A stretch of DNA of 64,000 nt from the NCBI RefSeq assembly GCF_018860635.1, contig NZ_JAHKPT010000021.1, positions 528,674-592,673 of the forward strand, written 5' to 3'. This document shows, piece after piece, positions 19,506 through 29,252 of this stretch. This DNA comes from Aliiglaciecola lipolytica. GTDB lineage: Bacteria; Pseudomonadota; Gammaproteobacteria; Enterobacterales; Alteromonadaceae. The position numbers were made by a program, and so were the translations under genes. A model generated the notes under the pieces. The model ran no database searches. It had not been told where the DNA came from and worked only from the letters and a program-made list of their open reading frames with translations. Each line of letters starts with the position of its first letter. The first letter of the stretch is position 1.

Positions 19506-21155
19506 TTAGCTTCGTTTACCAATGATTCGCATTGTAACTATTAAACATGCAGCACCGCCGAGCAAACCAAGCCACCATGGGAAGCCAAAGCCAGCAGGTA
19601 AGGTGCCTAACATTACTGCGACAAACCCGACAAGCAGTGCATAAGGCATTTGGGTGCGAACGTGTTGAATATGATCGCATTTTGATGCCATAGAAGATAA
19701 GACCGTGGTATCTGAAATCGGCGAGCAATGATCGCCCCAGACTGAACCAGCTAAAACTGCTGATATTGACGAATAAAATATGTGCATATTAGCAGCAGCT
19801 GGAATATCTATGTCTTGATTAATTATTTTCCAACTTAAAGGTATAACTAATGGCACTAGGATTGCCATGGTTCCCCATGATGATCCTGTACCTAATGCTA
19901 TGATTGCTGACAATACAAACACAATTGCCGGAAAGACTGGCGCGTAAACTGAATCACCTAGTTGAGTGATTATATATTGCGCTGTGTTCATCTCTTGAGT
20001 TAACTGCGCCAATGACCAACTTAAAACGAGAATAATAACAGCACTGGTAATTGAGCTGACTCCTTCACCCCAGGTTTCTATGGCGTGATTAAGGGACATC
20101 AGTTTACGACTAACTGACATGACTATGGCAACAATCGAGCCCACAAAACCAGCGATTAAAAGTGATTTAAACGGATCAGCAGAACTTATTATCGAAAATA
20201 GCGTGTTACCGTCGCCAGTAATATATAGCCCGGTTAGCATACTGGAAACTAAAACGAATATAGGAATAGTTGCGTTATAGGCAGAAGAGATTTTAATGCT
20301 ATTTTGCGGGCTATCAATTTTATTTTCTTCATTTAGTGTCTTCAACGCACTTTTTTCTGCTTCTAACATAGGACCAAAATCTCTGCCTGTTGAAGCGACA
20401 ATAAAAACAAAAAAAAGTGCTAAAATTGGGTAAAAACTGTATGCAATCGAATGGATAAACAGCATAAATGGACTTTCTAATTCAGTGATAGATTTTGTTG
20501 CAGTTTCTATGAGTCCAACTTGAAATCCTACCCATAACGAAATAACGGCAATTGAAGTAATTGGCGCGGCAGTTGAATCTACGATATAAGCCAATTTCTC
20601 TCGCGATACCCTTAATCTATCCATTAATGGTCGCATCGTATTACCGGTTAATAGCGTGTTGGAGTAATCGTCAAAAAATATCAAAATGCCTATAAACGCA
20701 GCACTTAATTGTGCTTTTTTGCGCGTATTGGCCCTTTTTGAAATTATATTCACTAATCCCAGCATTCCGCCATTGCGATAAATAACGGCCATCAAGCCAC
20801 CAATAAACACAGATAAAAGGATCAACATAATGTGTTCACTATCAACTAATACTGATACTGCATACTTGGCGGGAACGTCAAATAAACTGGTAATTACTGC
20901 ATTGATATCTGCGCCATTAATTACCCAAGCCCCAAACCATATACCCATAATCATCGAGACGATAACCTGACGAAAAATAAATGAAAACAAAATAGCAAGT
21001 ACAGGAGGTATTACTGCGATGAAACTAGGATGTTGCGCATCAAATGGAGGAGCATACAGTACAGATCCAACAGAAAGAATGATTACACTAATGGCAATAA
21101 ACAGGTTATTGAGCTTCAAAGTCCAGATCCTTCTGATCAATTTCAATTTTGCCAA
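19506..21155 (-). CDS. NhaC-family Na+/H+ antiporter
   Basis: 549 aa with about 11-12 hydrophobic segments across the whole length. Diagnostic stretches are GIWFGAWVINGAD, FFDDYSNTLLTGNTMRP, ALGTGSSWGTMAIL and VWGDHCSPISDTTVLSS. This is the NhaC superfamily, which exchanges sodium (or sometimes malate/lactate or amino acids) for protons at the inner membrane. The substrate is not determined. The long central cytoplasmic loop (about residues 255-290) is rich in charged residues. Confidence 0.93.
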   Translation of the reverse strand: MAKLKLIRRIWTLKLNNLFIAISVIILSVGSVLYAPPFDAQHPSFIAVIPPVLAILFSFIFRQVIVSMIMGIWFGAWVINGADINAVITSLFDVPAKYAVSVLVDSEHIMLILLSVFIGGLMAVIYRNGGMLGLVNIISKRANTRKKAQLSAAFIGILIFFDDYSNTLLTGNTMRPLMDRLRVSREKLAYIVDSTAAPITSIAVISLWVGFQVGLIETATKSITELESPFMLFIHSIAYSFYPILALFFVFIVASTGRDFGPMLEAEKSALKTLNEENKIDSPQNSIKISSAYNATIPIFVLVSSMLTGLYITGDGNTLFSIISSADPFKSLLIAGFVGSIVAIVMSVSRKLMSLNHAIETWGEGVSSITSAVIILVLSWSLAQLTQEMNTAQYIITQLGDSVYAPVFPAIVFVLSAIIALGTGSSWGTMAILVPLVIPLSWKIINQDIDIPAAANMHIFYSSISAVLAGSVWGDHCSPISDTTVLSSMASKCDHIQHVRTQMPYALLVGFVAVMLGTLPAGFGFPWWLGLLGGAACLIVTMRIIGKRS

Positions 21156-21452
21156 ATACTGATACTAAAATAATGACACGATACAGTTTTTTCGCACTTC
21201 TGAGTTACTTATTGACCTATGGAATATAAACCAGAATGATTGTGTACAAATATTAGTCTATAGCTTGTATTTATTCAATGATAGAGTGGCGGAATTGTTA
21301 TAGTTTTTTGCATACAGGTTTAGTCCGAACCTAGAGTTTGATGGATACATTGTTTCGAGGGAGTGCAAGAAACGCTTACACAAAAGTGTAAGCGTGTTTT
21401 TTAGCATTCGGATAATTTAGGGGCTTTACGATAATTTCGGGTAGTGTGTTGC
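21156..21452. other. Intergenic region nhaC to yebG; possible small RNA
   Basis: 297 bp with no convincing reading frame. It lies between the start of nhaC (minus) and the end of yebG (minus), yet carries a strong terminator oriented for plus-strand transcription (21372-21402). No gene on the plus strand ends here, so a plus-strand small RNA is possible. A convincing promoter was not identified. Confidence 0.4.
21372..21402 (+). terminator. Orphan intrinsic terminator, plus strand
   Basis: Perfect 10-bp stem ACGCTTACAC/GTGTAAGCGT with an AAAA loop, then GTTTTTT on the plus strand. On the minus strand the tail is only weakly U-rich, although it may still serve yebG. Confidence 0.8.
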
Positions 21453-21743
21453 TTACGCTTTCTTCTTATCCATTTTTACCACTTCTGCTTTTTCTTGCTC
21501 TAAAATTGAATCTGCATCAGTACCTTTAAATAACTTCGCTATCACGTCTTTGTTTTTAGACAGCATGATGGTGAGTTCTTCAGATACATCATTAGGTAAT
21601 TTAATACCTTTAGCCTGAATGTAGGTACTTAGGTTATCCGCTACATCAAGCATTTTGTCATATTGGTCAGCGGCTTTTTTGTCTGAAGTCACAAGTTTCT
21701 CTTCTCCATTTCGCTCAACAACATATTTCACAATAATCGCCAT
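21453..21743 (-). CDS. yebG: YebG family SOS-inducible protein
   Basis: 96 aa. The N-terminal pattern VKYVVERNGEEK...DKKAADQYDKMLD matches the YebG family. The function is unknown beyond DNA-damage induction in E. coli. A perfect LexA box (21801-21816) sits 58 bp upstream of the start, and GAGGAT provides the ribosome site. The acidic/basic C-terminal tail (AEVVKMDKKKA) is variable in the family. Confidence 0.95.
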   Translation of the reverse strand: MAIIVKYVVERNGEEKLVTSDKKAADQYDKMLDVADNLSTYIQAKGIKLPNDVSEELTIMLSKNKDVIAKLFKGTDADSILEQEKAEVVKMDKKKA

Positions 21744-21800
21744 AATATATCCTCAAATTTCAGTAGGTTTTGTGCCGTCGAAATTAAATATAACAAACTA

Positions 21801-21816
21801 CTGTATGTTTGGACAG
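21801..21816. promoter_or_regulatory. LexA box of yebG
   Basis: CTGTATGTTTGGACAG fits CTGT-N8-ACAG exactly. It lies upstream of yebG, between the yebG start and the stop of the NYN gene, just upstream of a TATATT-like -10 on the minus strand. Confidence 0.9.
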
Positions 21817-21839
21817 TATTAATTGTGATTGATATTTAT

Positions 21840-22331
21840 TTATTTGAGTAACGGAGAATTAGCCTCAATTGAATGATACACATCGACACAATCACTCAAT
21901 GTTTTGGCGGTTAATTTAGGCACGCTATAAACCTGTGTAGAAACGCCAAACTTAGTTTTAATGTAGCCCATCAGTACCGCGAAATCGCCATCCCCACTGA
22001 GTAAAATAACTTCGTCTAAATGCGCTGACTGGTCGATCATATCAACGGTAATACCGACGTCCCAATCACCTTTGGCGGTACCATCACTGCGTTGAATAAA
22101 GGGTTTTAGTTTAACCTCAAAACCAATATGCCGAAGGGCATCTTGGAATTTAATTTGTTGGTCATCTTGGCGGGCTATCGCATAAGCGTTGGCTACAACT
22201 ATATTGCCGTGTTCTGAAAGTTGTTGCCAAAGCTGGCGATAATTAAACTGTTTTTGATAAGCCTGTCGGCAGGTGTAGTAAACATTTTGCACATCAACAA
22301 AAACGCCGATGTTTTTAGCTTTATTTTGCAT
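21840..22331 (-). CDS. NYN/LabA-like PIN-fold protein (putative RNase)
   Basis: 163 aa from ATG 22331; a GTG at 22346 would add five residues (MGGIS) but is not needed. It has the NYN (DUF88/LabA) pattern of conserved acidic residues: VFVDVQNVYY (Asp13), GDWDVGITVDMID and LLSGDGDFAVLM. These are the metal-binding positions of PIN-like nucleases, so an RNA-cleaving role is plausible. It sits immediately upstream of SOS-regulated yebG in the same direction, but the LexA box lies after its stop, so it is probably not itself LexA-controlled. Confidence 0.88.
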   Translation of the reverse strand: MQNKAKNIGVFVDVQNVYYTCRQAYQKQFNYRQLWQQLSEHGNIVVANAYAIARQDDQQIKFQDALRHIGFEVKLKPFIQRSDGTAKGDWDVGITVDMIDQSAHLDEVILLSGDGDFAVLMGYIKTKFGVSTQVYSVPKLTAKTLSDCVDVYHSIEANSPLLK

Positions 22332-22367
22332 ACTGATACCGCCCACAGGTTATTTAAATTAGTTTGT

Positions 22368-23957
22368 TTAAACGAGCTTTTTACTGCTTAGATAATCTTC
22401 GTAGTTGCCTTTGAAGTCGATTATCCCATCTTCAGTAATCTCTAAAATCCGGGTTGCCAATGAAGATACAAATTCACGGTCATGGCTAACAAACAACAGT
22501 GTGCCTGGGTAGTTTTCAAGGGCTAAGTTTAACGATTCTATGGACTCCATATCTAAGTGATTGGTTGGTTCGTCCATTAGTAATACGTTATTTTTCTGCA
22601 AAATAAGCTTGCCGAAAATCATTCGACCTTGCTCACCACCAGATATGACTTTAACTGATTTATCAATTTCTTTTTGAGAAAACAATAGTCTGCCTAGTGT
22701 TCCTCTAATAACCTGTTCATCATCGCCTTCTTTACCCCACTGATACATCCAATCTAATAAGGTTTTGTCTTCTTCGAAATCATGAGCGTGGTCTTGCGCG
22801 TAATAGCCTATAGATGCGTTTTCAGACCATTTTACATTCCCGCTGTCGGCTGCAATGTCTCCATATAAACAACGCATTAAGGTTGTTTTACCTGCGCCAT
22901 TGGGACCAATGATCGCAACCCGTTCGCCTACCTCGATCATTAAATCCAGATTAGAGAATAGGGGAGTTTCAAAGGATTTACTCAAACCTTCTACTTCTAG
23001 GGCTAATCGATGCAGCTTTTTATCTTGTTCAAAACGAATAAATGGATTTTGACGACTAGAAGGTTTTACTTCATCCAGTTGGATTTTGTCTATTTGCTTG
23101 GCACGAGATGTAGCTTGCTTAGATTTTGACGCATTAGCTGAGAAGCGACTGACAAAGGTTTTTAGCTCTGCAATTTGTGCTTTTTTCTTGGCGTTGTCAG
23201 ACAGTAAACGTTCTCTGGATTGAGTAGCAGCGGTCATGTACTCATCATAGTTGCCAGGGAAAAGTCGTAACTCACCATAATCGAGGTCAGCCATATGGGT
23301 GCAAACACTGTTTAAGAAGTGACGATCGTGAGAAATAATAATCATCGTACAGTTACGTGAATTAAGTGTATCTTCCAACCAACGAATAGTATCAATATCC
23401 AAGTTGTTGGTGGGTTCGTCTAACAGCATAATATCCGGGTCTGCGAATAAAACTTGGGTTAACAACACCCGTAATTTCCAACCTGGTGCTACTTCGCTCA
23501 TTGGACCGTAATGTAAAGCTTCTTCTATTCCCACACCGGTAAGCAATTCAGCCGCGCGAGACTCAGCAGTGTATCCATCCATTTCGGCAAATTCAGATTC
23601 CAGTTCGGCTGCTCTGATACCATCTTCTTCTGTCATTTCCGGATTAGCATAAATCGCATCTCGTTCTTCTTTGACTTTCCACAGCTCTTCATGGCCCATA
23701 ATAACAGTATCGATTACTGAATATTTTTCAAAGGCGAATTGATCTTGTTTAAGCTTACCAATTCTTTCATTAGGATCTTTTGTAACGTTACCTGAAGATG
23801 GCTCTAAATCATTACCTAGAATTTTCATGAACGTGGATTTACCGCAACCGTTAGCTCCGATAAGACCGTAACGATTTCCCTCTCCAAATTTGACGGACAC
23901 ATTTTCAAAAAGAGGCTTGGCACCAAATTGGATGGTGATATTGGCAGTAGCTAACAC
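22368..23957 (-). CDS. ybiT: ABC-F family ATPase YbiT
   Basis: 529 aa, near the E. coli YbiT length (530). Two ABC domains without membrane segments: first Walker [10 protein letters not shown] (34-42), second GPNGAGKTT (about 352-360), with LDEPTNNLD and MDEPTNHLD Walker B motifs. The linker contains [24 protein letters not shown] proteins act on the ribosome to relieve stalled translation. The near-identical N-terminal pattern ([20 protein letters not shown]) supports YbiT over EttA or Uup. Confidence 0.96.
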   Translation of the reverse strand: MLATANITIQFGAKPLFENVSVKFGEGNRYGLIGANGCGKSTFMKILGNDLEPSSGNVTKDPNERIGKLKQDQFAFEKYSVIDTVIMGHEELWKVKEERDAIYANPEMTEEDGIRAAELESEFAEMDGYTAESRAAELLTGVGIEEALHYGPMSEVAPGWKLRVLLTQVLFADPDIMLLDEPTNNLDIDTIRWLEDTLNSRNCTMIIISHDRHFLNSVCTHMADLDYGELRLFPGNYDEYMTAATQSRERLLSDNAKKKAQIAELKTFVSRFSANASKSKQATSRAKQIDKIQLDEVKPSSRQNPFIRFEQDKKLHRLALEVEGLSKSFETPLFSNLDLMIEVGERVAIIGPNGAGKTTLMRCLYGDIAADSGNVKWSENASIGYYAQDHAHDFEEDKTLLDWMYQWGKEGDDEQVIRGTLGRLLFSQKEIDKSVKVISGGEQGRMIFGKLILQKNNVLLMDEPTNHLDMESIESLNLALENYPGTLLFVSHDREFVSSLATRILEITEDGIIDFKGNYEDYLSSKKLV

Positions 23958-24234
23958 GTTGGCAATTCCTATAGATTAAAGACATATAAATTTTGCGCAG
24001 GATTATGCCACAAATAACTTTATTTTGATGGGGTTTGTTGATTTAAATCGCGAAGCACCGTTTTAACCCGTTAATCGCGTTTTGGGCTAGGGTAATGGTG
24101 GGATATTATGAATTATCAATAAGATAGGTTAACTAACAATTAGATTGCAGCACAGTGATGGCAGAAATCATCGATTTTCCCACCTTCCATTAAATATGTC
24201 AGGCGGGGAAAAGATTCGATAAATTAGAGAAGAA

Positions 24235-24591
24235 CTATTGATCTAGCGGTGTATTAAAATCTTCGGAAAGCTCAAAGTCACCAGTTACGCTAGCCACTTT
24301 TTCATCTTCAAAATGAATGATTAACTCTTTGCGAAAGTCTTCACCTCGCTTGCTCATACCGCGTTTCATCTCGTATATGTAATACCAAGTATCGTGGTCG
24401 AAAGAATCCTGAACCACTGGACGCCCTAGTACGTAAATAACCTGTTCTTTGGTCATTTCAACACGCAGTTGTTTAACGCTTTTTTCCTGTAGGAAATTCC
24501 CTTGGGGAACGTCAATACGGTATATCCAATCTGTGCAGCCAGACAACAATAATGTTGTTACAACAGCCGCTATTATACTTTTATACTTCAT
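24235..24591 (-). CDS. bamE: BamE, outer-membrane assembly lipoprotein
   Basis: 118 aa. Lipoprotein signal with lipobox LSGC (Cys19), then YRIDVPQGNFLQEKSVKQLR and the BamE fold (MTKEQVIYVLGRPVV, DTWYYIYE). It belongs to the BAM complex that inserts beta-barrel proteins. It lies 112 bp downstream of recN in the same direction, the common nadK-recN-bamE order. Confidence 0.97.
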   Translation of the reverse strand: MKYKSIIAAVVTTLLLSGCTDWIYRIDVPQGNFLQEKSVKQLRVEMTKEQVIYVLGRPVVQDSFDHDTWYYIYEMKRGMSKRGEDFRKELIIHFEDEKVASVTGDFELSEDFNTPLDQ

Positions 24592-24703
24592 TCATTCTTT
24601 CATTTAAGTTAAATAATTAATCTAGCTTAGCCCAATGAGCCAGCTTATTTCTGGACACGCATGCTAACTCAGCATTAGGTCTGCAATCAATAATTAATCG
24701 AGA

Positions 24704-26395
24704 CTAATGATAACTGCTGAGTAATTCTTTTGCATTAGCAATAGCTGAATTGGTCAAAGTGTCCCCAGCTAGTAGGCGAGCTAATTCCTCAATTCGTTCA
24801 TTTTCTTGTAAACAAATCATGTGTGTTTCAGTGGTTTTTTTATCTGAAAACTTAGTCACAAACATTTGCTGATGACCACTTGCTGCTACTTGCGGTAAAT
24901 GGGTTACACAAATGACTTGGCTTGTTTGACCGAGTTTCCGCAATAACTTTCCAACTACAGATGCCGTGGGTCCACTGATACCTGTATCCACTTCGTCAAA
25001 AATCATAGTTGGAATTAAGTTACCTTTGGCACTAATCACTTGTAAGGCAAGACCAACTCTAGAAAGTTCACCACCGGAGACTACTTTTTCTAAAGTATCC
25101 GCTTTAATGCCTAAGTTTGTGGAAATTAAAAACTTCACTTTGTCTAAACCTGAGGGGGAGGGAGCAAGTTCGGCATCAAATTCTACGCACACTGAGAATT
25201 TTGCCTGCGACATATTCATCTCTTGAATATGTTGTTCGACCAATTTTGCTAATTTATTGCCTGCCTTGCTTCTACTGGCGCTTAGTTTTTCTGCTGCACT
25301 GATATAATTTTGTTGTAATACCGTGAGTTTGCCCTGTAATTCCTCCAGAGACTCGTCTTGATTATCTAATTCGGCTAACTCAGTAGACAATTGTTGATGA
25401 TGCTCAAACAGTCCTTCAGGACGCACACCGTGCTTTCTAGCCAAATCTAACGCTTGAGAGTAACGTTGTTCAATTTGTTGCATCCTCATGGGATCAATTT
25501 CTAAGCGGTCAGTATAGGCGCGCAATTGGCTAGAGGCTTCATCAATATTAATGAGTGCTTCGTTTAATATGGTAACGATAGGCGCTAATTCAGGATCATG
25601 CTCTTGCAATTCTCCGAGCATATCAATACTACTTTGCACTGCATTTAAAGCGCTGCCTTCATCAGCATCATATAGTTGATAAAAGCTCTTCTGTGATTGT
25701 TCTAACAAAGCTTGGCTGTTACTTAATTTTTTATGCTCTAATTCCAGTTCAATAAATTCATTTTCAGCGATATTGAATTCATCTAATTCTTGCACCTGAT
25801 ATTGCAGTAAATTTCGACGATCTGAACGTTTTTGCGTACCAGCCAATAGCACGGCCATTTGCTTCTGGGCAGTGTTAAGTAATTCATATTGCTGCTTAAC
25901 ATCACTGACTAAATTGCCATGTTCTGCAAAATTATCGACCAATTGCTTCTGAATTTCAGATTTAAGCAATAATTGATGGGCATGTTGACCATGAATGCTA
26001 ATTAATTGTAAGCCTAAACTTCTGAGTTGTTGTGCCGGAACGGGATAACCATTTACATAGGCTTTTGAACGGCCTTCAGAGGAAACTACGCGTCGAATCA
26101 TTAGCTCTTGATGTTCGTTTTCCGATGTTTCTTGCTCACTTAAGTCATTCTCATTTAGCCAAGATTTAACTTTGGGAAGATTTGTTATATCAAAGGTTGC
26201 ACAAACATCCGCTTTGTCGCAACTAGGTCGCACCATACCAGCATCGGCACGATTTCCTAAACATAACCCAAGGGCATCAATAGCAATAGACTTACCAGCC
26301 CCGGTTTCACCGGTAATAACGCTAAGACCTTGCTTAAAATCGACGTCTAATGACTTTACGACTGCTAAATTTTGTACAGATAAGTGAATTAACAT
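24704..26395 (-). CDS. recN: DNA repair protein RecN
   Basis: 563 aa from ATG 26395 (MLIHLSVQNLAVV); the ATG at 26419 was rejected because it lies inside a LexA-like box and the family begins at MLxxL. It is an SMC-like ATPase: Walker A GETGAGKS near residue 30, long coiled coil in the middle, and a C-terminal signature/Walker B (VSGGELSRVGLAL, MIFDEVDTGISG). It holds DNA ends together in double-strand break repair. Two LexA-like boxes upstream agree with SOS induction. Confidence 0.97.
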   Translation of the reverse strand: MLIHLSVQNLAVVKSLDVDFKQGLSVITGETGAGKSIAIDALGLCLGNRADAGMVRPSCDKADVCATFDITNLPKVKSWLNENDLSEQETSENEHQELMIRRVVSSEGRSKAYVNGYPVPAQQLRSLGLQLISIHGQHAHQLLLKSEIQKQLVDNFAEHGNLVSDVKQQYELLNTAQKQMAVLLAGTQKRSDRRNLLQYQVQELDEFNIAENEFIELELEHKKLSNSQALLEQSQKSFYQLYDADEGSALNAVQSSIDMLGELQEHDPELAPIVTILNEALINIDEASSQLRAYTDRLEIDPMRMQQIEQRYSQALDLARKHGVRPEGLFEHHQQLSTELAELDNQDESLEELQGKLTVLQQNYISAAEKLSASRSKAGNKLAKLVEQHIQEMNMSQAKFSVCVEFDAELAPSPSGLDKVKFLISTNLGIKADTLEKVVSGGELSRVGLALQVISAKGNLIPTMIFDEVDTGISGPTASVVGKLLRKLGQTSQVICVTHLPQVAASGHQQMFVTKFSDKKTTETHMICLQENERIEELARLLAGDTLTNSAIANAKELLSSYH

Positions 26396-26407
26396 AAAAA
26401 CAAACAC

Positions 26408-26442
26408 ATGGTTATACATACAGTAACTGTAAATATATACAT
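26408..26442. promoter_or_regulatory. Two tandem LexA-like boxes of recN
   Basis: Box 1, at 26427-26442 on the plus strand, reads CTGTAAATATATACAT (one mismatch to CTGT-N8-ACAG). Box 2, at 26408-26423, reads ATGGTTATACATACAG (two mismatches). They are adjacent and lie 13 bp or more upstream of the chosen recN start. Multiple LexA boxes are also found before recN in E. coli. Confidence 0.75.
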
Positions 26443-26486
26443 AAATTTCTAGTTGTAAAGTAGAATTGCTATTTGCACGCTAAAAG

Positions 26487-27362
26487 TTAATAGAGTTTCG
26501 AACCCCAGCCTAGTTTGGTGCGAAGAACGTTGAAGTAGTTATAATCTTTTGGATGGATCAGAGACAATCTGTCTTGATTTTTTTTGATATGGATTTCATC
26601 ACCAGGAAACACAGTGAGTGCAATGTGACTGTCACAACTTACTTGTAGATTATCGGTGTTATCATTAGACACTTTCATTCTCACTACACTGTTGGCATCT
26701 ACCACTATTGGTCTACTACTCAAGGTGTGGGGAAACATTGGCACCAATGTTAAGGCATCTAAGTTAGGCGTTAGAATCGGGCCACCACCAGACAGGGAGT
26801 ATGCTGTGGAACCTGTGGGTGTGGCCACAATGAGTCCGTCGGAGCGCTGACTAAAAACAAAGTTATCGTCAATGTATACTTCGAATTCCATCATATGGGC
26901 TACTTTACCGTGATGCAGCACGACTTCATTAATAGCCGAATTGGAGCTTTGTTGTATACCGTCACGAAATACATCAACTTGCAGAATAAAGCGCTGTTCT
27001 CTGACAAACTCACCATTGAACAAACAGGTTAACTGACGATCTATATCGTCTGGGTGGATATCTGTTAAGAAACCAAGGTTGCCACGGTTGACACCCACCA
27101 CTGCTACGTCGTGTTTAGCCAGTATTCTGGCAGCCCCTAACATGTTGCCATCACCACCCACAACAATGGCTAGATCTGCTTGTAAGCCGATGTTTTCTAA
27201 CTCAGCCGTTTCAAAACCATTTCCTTGTAGCATGCCAGAAACCTTTGTTTCGACAAGAATTCGACATCCTTTTCGTTTAAGGAATTGCAATATAGCGTTA
27301 AGGCTCTTGTTTGCACCTTCATGTGCAGGCTTTCCAATCAGACCAATAGTTTTAAAAGGCAT
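26487..27362 (-). CDS. nadK: NAD kinase
   Basis: 291 aa. Motif GGDGN (69-73) for ATP/NAD binding, the second motif [18 protein letters not shown], and [16 protein letters not shown] are all present. It phosphorylates NAD to NADP. It lies upstream of recN on the same strand. The usual divergent neighbour grpE is not here but near 40644. Confidence 0.98.
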   Translation of the reverse strand: MPFKTIGLIGKPAHEGANKSLNAILQFLKRKGCRILVETKVSGMLQGNGFETAELENIGLQADLAIVVGGDGNMLGAARILAKHDVAVVGVNRGNLGFLTDIHPDDIDRQLTCLFNGEFVREQRFILQVDVFRDGIQQSSNSAINEVVLHHGKVAHMMEFEVYIDDNFVFSQRSDGLIVATPTGSTAYSLSGGGPILTPNLDALTLVPMFPHTLSSRPIVVDANSVVRMKVSNDNTDNLQVSCDSHIALTVFPGDEIHIKKNQDRLSLIHPKDYNYFNVLRTKLGWGSKLY

Positions 27363-27449
27363 AACTTTCTATTTAAATTCAAAAACTCAGTATAACCATG
27401 CTTAGTAATGAAAACCAAGCATGATAGTTAACACTGTCTCAATAAATGT

Positions 27450-28217
27450 TTACCGAGCGGTCCAACCTCCATCAATTACTAGCGCTTGAGCGGTCATATT
27501 TTTAGCGGCATCACTGATTAGAAAAGCCGCTGTGCTGGCCAGTTCTTCAATTTCTATAAAGGCTTTTTTAGGCATAGGCTCAAGCATGATTTTATTGATA
27601 ACATCTTCTTCACTGATACCATTTTCTATTGCTTGGGCGGCAATTTGTTGCTCGACCAAAGGGGTTTTAACGTAGCCTGGACATAAGGTGTTGATCGTCA
27701 CGTCGCAATCACCTGTTTCTAGCGCTAAGGTTTTAGCAAATCCCAATAACCCGTGTTTGGCAGCGACATAAGCGGATTTGTAGGGGGAGGCGACAACCGA
27801 GTGCAAGGAACCAACATTGATAATGCGTCCGTAATTTTGTTCGCGCATATGGGGCAAAAACGCTTTGCTTAATAGTGCGGGGCCAACAAGCATGATATTG
27901 ATTAGTTGTTGCCATTTTTGTGCGGGAAAATCTTCTAAACGAGATACATGTTGGATGCCTGCGTTGTTGATCAGCACATCGACAGTATCTGGCAACAGTT
28001 TTTCCGGTAACGCTTCTATCTGGGCGGCGTCACTCACATCTAATTCAACAGACTGAGCATTAATATTCTCTGCAACTAATTTATCAACTGCATTTTGAGC
28101 GGCTTGGGCATTAATATCGGCAACAATGATCTTATGTCCCATTTTTCCTAAATATTGGCCTATACCAAAGCCAATCCCACTTGCAGCGCCGGTGATTAAT
28201 ATGGTTTTATTTTGCAT
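27450..28217 (-). CDS. 3-hydroxybutyrate dehydrogenase (short-chain dehydrogenase)
   Basis: 255 aa SDR. NAD-binding ITGAASGIGFGIG (about 8-20), NNAGIQHV, catalytic Ser in GSLHS and YVAAK, and the C-terminal VIDGGWTA. QHVS after NNAGI and the lid region with LVEQQI are characteristic of D-3-hydroxybutyrate dehydrogenases. It would oxidise 3-hydroxybutyrate to acetoacetate with NAD. It begins 3 bp after the PHB depolymerase stop with an AAAGGA site, so it is the last gene of the four-gene unit starting with the GntP permease. Confidence 0.93.
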   Translation of the reverse strand: MQNKTILITGAASGIGFGIGQYLGKMGHKIIVADINAQAAQNAVDKLVAENINAQSVELDVSDAAQIEALPEKLLPDTVDVLINNAGIQHVSRLEDFPAQKWQQLINIMLVGPALLSKAFLPHMREQNYGRIINVGSLHSVVASPYKSAYVAAKHGLLGFAKTLALETGDCDVTINTLCPGYVKTPLVEQQIAAQAIENGISEEDVINKIMLEPMPKKAFIEIEELASTAAFLISDAAKNMTAQALVIDGGWTAR

Positions 28218-28220
28218 TTT

Positions 28221-29240
28221 TTATCCTTTAGATTTCGATTGAACGGCAAGTGATTTCACGATATTTTTTACAGCTTGGAGTTGTTTTCCTTGGGCTGTAG
28301 CATAATTTTTGTCAGTGTACCCCCACCAATCCCAACATCCTTGAGGGTTCATTGGAAGCATCATTGATGTAGTGGTTTGAGGATATAAAATGATTAACTG
28401 ATTATTATCAGCCCAACGGTTCAAACCGTTGTTTTTGATATAATCTTGACCAATAGTTTGAGCATTTTGATTGCATCCGTGAAAGTTCACATGCACTTGA
28501 CACTCTTCACCTTGTGCACAGCTCTTAGGCACATATACAAAACCTTTCTCGGCCATACTTTCGGCAGGATCTCCGCCTAATTCATGTTGGTCAATTTGTT
28601 TGATCTGGCCACTAGATGCAGCTGAAGGTGCCGTTAAATCTGGGTGTAAAAAATTAAGCAACTCACCCGCTGCATCGTAGTTACAATTTCCTAAAAAGGG
28701 CGATTCTGAGCTATCACAAGAAGATCCCGTTGCCAGGGTAGGGAAGTGATGGGCAAAAGGTTTATCTTTTATATAAGTTAGGTTTTCGTCTTTAACTAAC
28801 CCTTGATATTGCTGATAAAGGGCATTGGCTACTGGGGGCGAGATTTTTGCGTCTAATTTGCCATGTAGTAACCAAACTTTACTGTCTTGTAAATGAGATA
28901 ACGGGGCAATTAATCCTTGTTCTGCATATTGGCTTAGTTGGTTTGTTAATACATCCAGCGAGAATTCTGCGGATTGTTTGTTAACACATTCAGATAGCGC
29001 GGTAGTGATACTTCCTTGAGCGCAATAATAGGGGCCTGCTGCAATAATGGCGGCACCTTTTACCCAATCAGAATAAGCAATGTGAAACTGATTTGCCATA
29101 TATCCACCGCTAGATAGCCCTGACACAGTGATCTCGTCAATATCTAAATCCAATTCTACAGTCTCGGCATTAACAACGGCGTTAATGGACAGGCTAGTGG
29201 TTAATCCCATACAGATAACCAAATTACGTAATTTTCTCAT
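28221..29240 (-). CDS. Poly(3-hydroxybutyrate) depolymerase, type 2 catalytic domain
   Basis: 339 aa. A signal peptide (cleavage near residue 25, AVVNA) is followed by a lipase box G41-L-S43-S-G45 close to the N-terminus, then AAGPYYCAQG and, later, VNFHGCNQNAQTIG and NPQGCWDWWGY. A lipase box near the N-terminus is the type 2 order of short-chain PHA depolymerases. The protein is only as long as the catalytic domain; the linker and substrate-binding domain found in many secreted PHB depolymerases are absent. It may therefore act on soluble or amorphous oligomers in the periplasm or outside. It sits between the MetX-like hydrolase and the 3HB dehydrogenase. Confidence 0.92.
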   Translation of the reverse strand: MRKLRNLVICMGLTTSLSINAVVNAETVELDLDIDEITVSGLSSGGYMANQFHIAYSDWVKGAAIIAAGPYYCAQGSITTALSECVNKQSAEFSLDVLTNQLSQYAEQGLIAPLSHLQDSKVWLLHGKLDAKISPPVANALYQQYQGLVKDENLTYIKDKPFAHHFPTLATGSSCDSSESPFLGNCNYDAAGELLNFLHPDLTAPSAASSGQIKQIDQHELGGDPAESMAEKGFVYVPKSCAQGEECQVHVNFHGCNQNAQTIGQDYIKNNGLNRWADNNQLIILYPQTTTSMMLPMNPQGCWDWWGYTDKNYATAQGKQLQAVKNIVKSLAVQSKSKG

Positions 29241-29252
29241 ATGCTTGTTAAC

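Noticed and set aside
26396-26419. Upstream ATG of recN
   Set aside because: It lies in a LexA-like box, and the family begins at the inner ATG.
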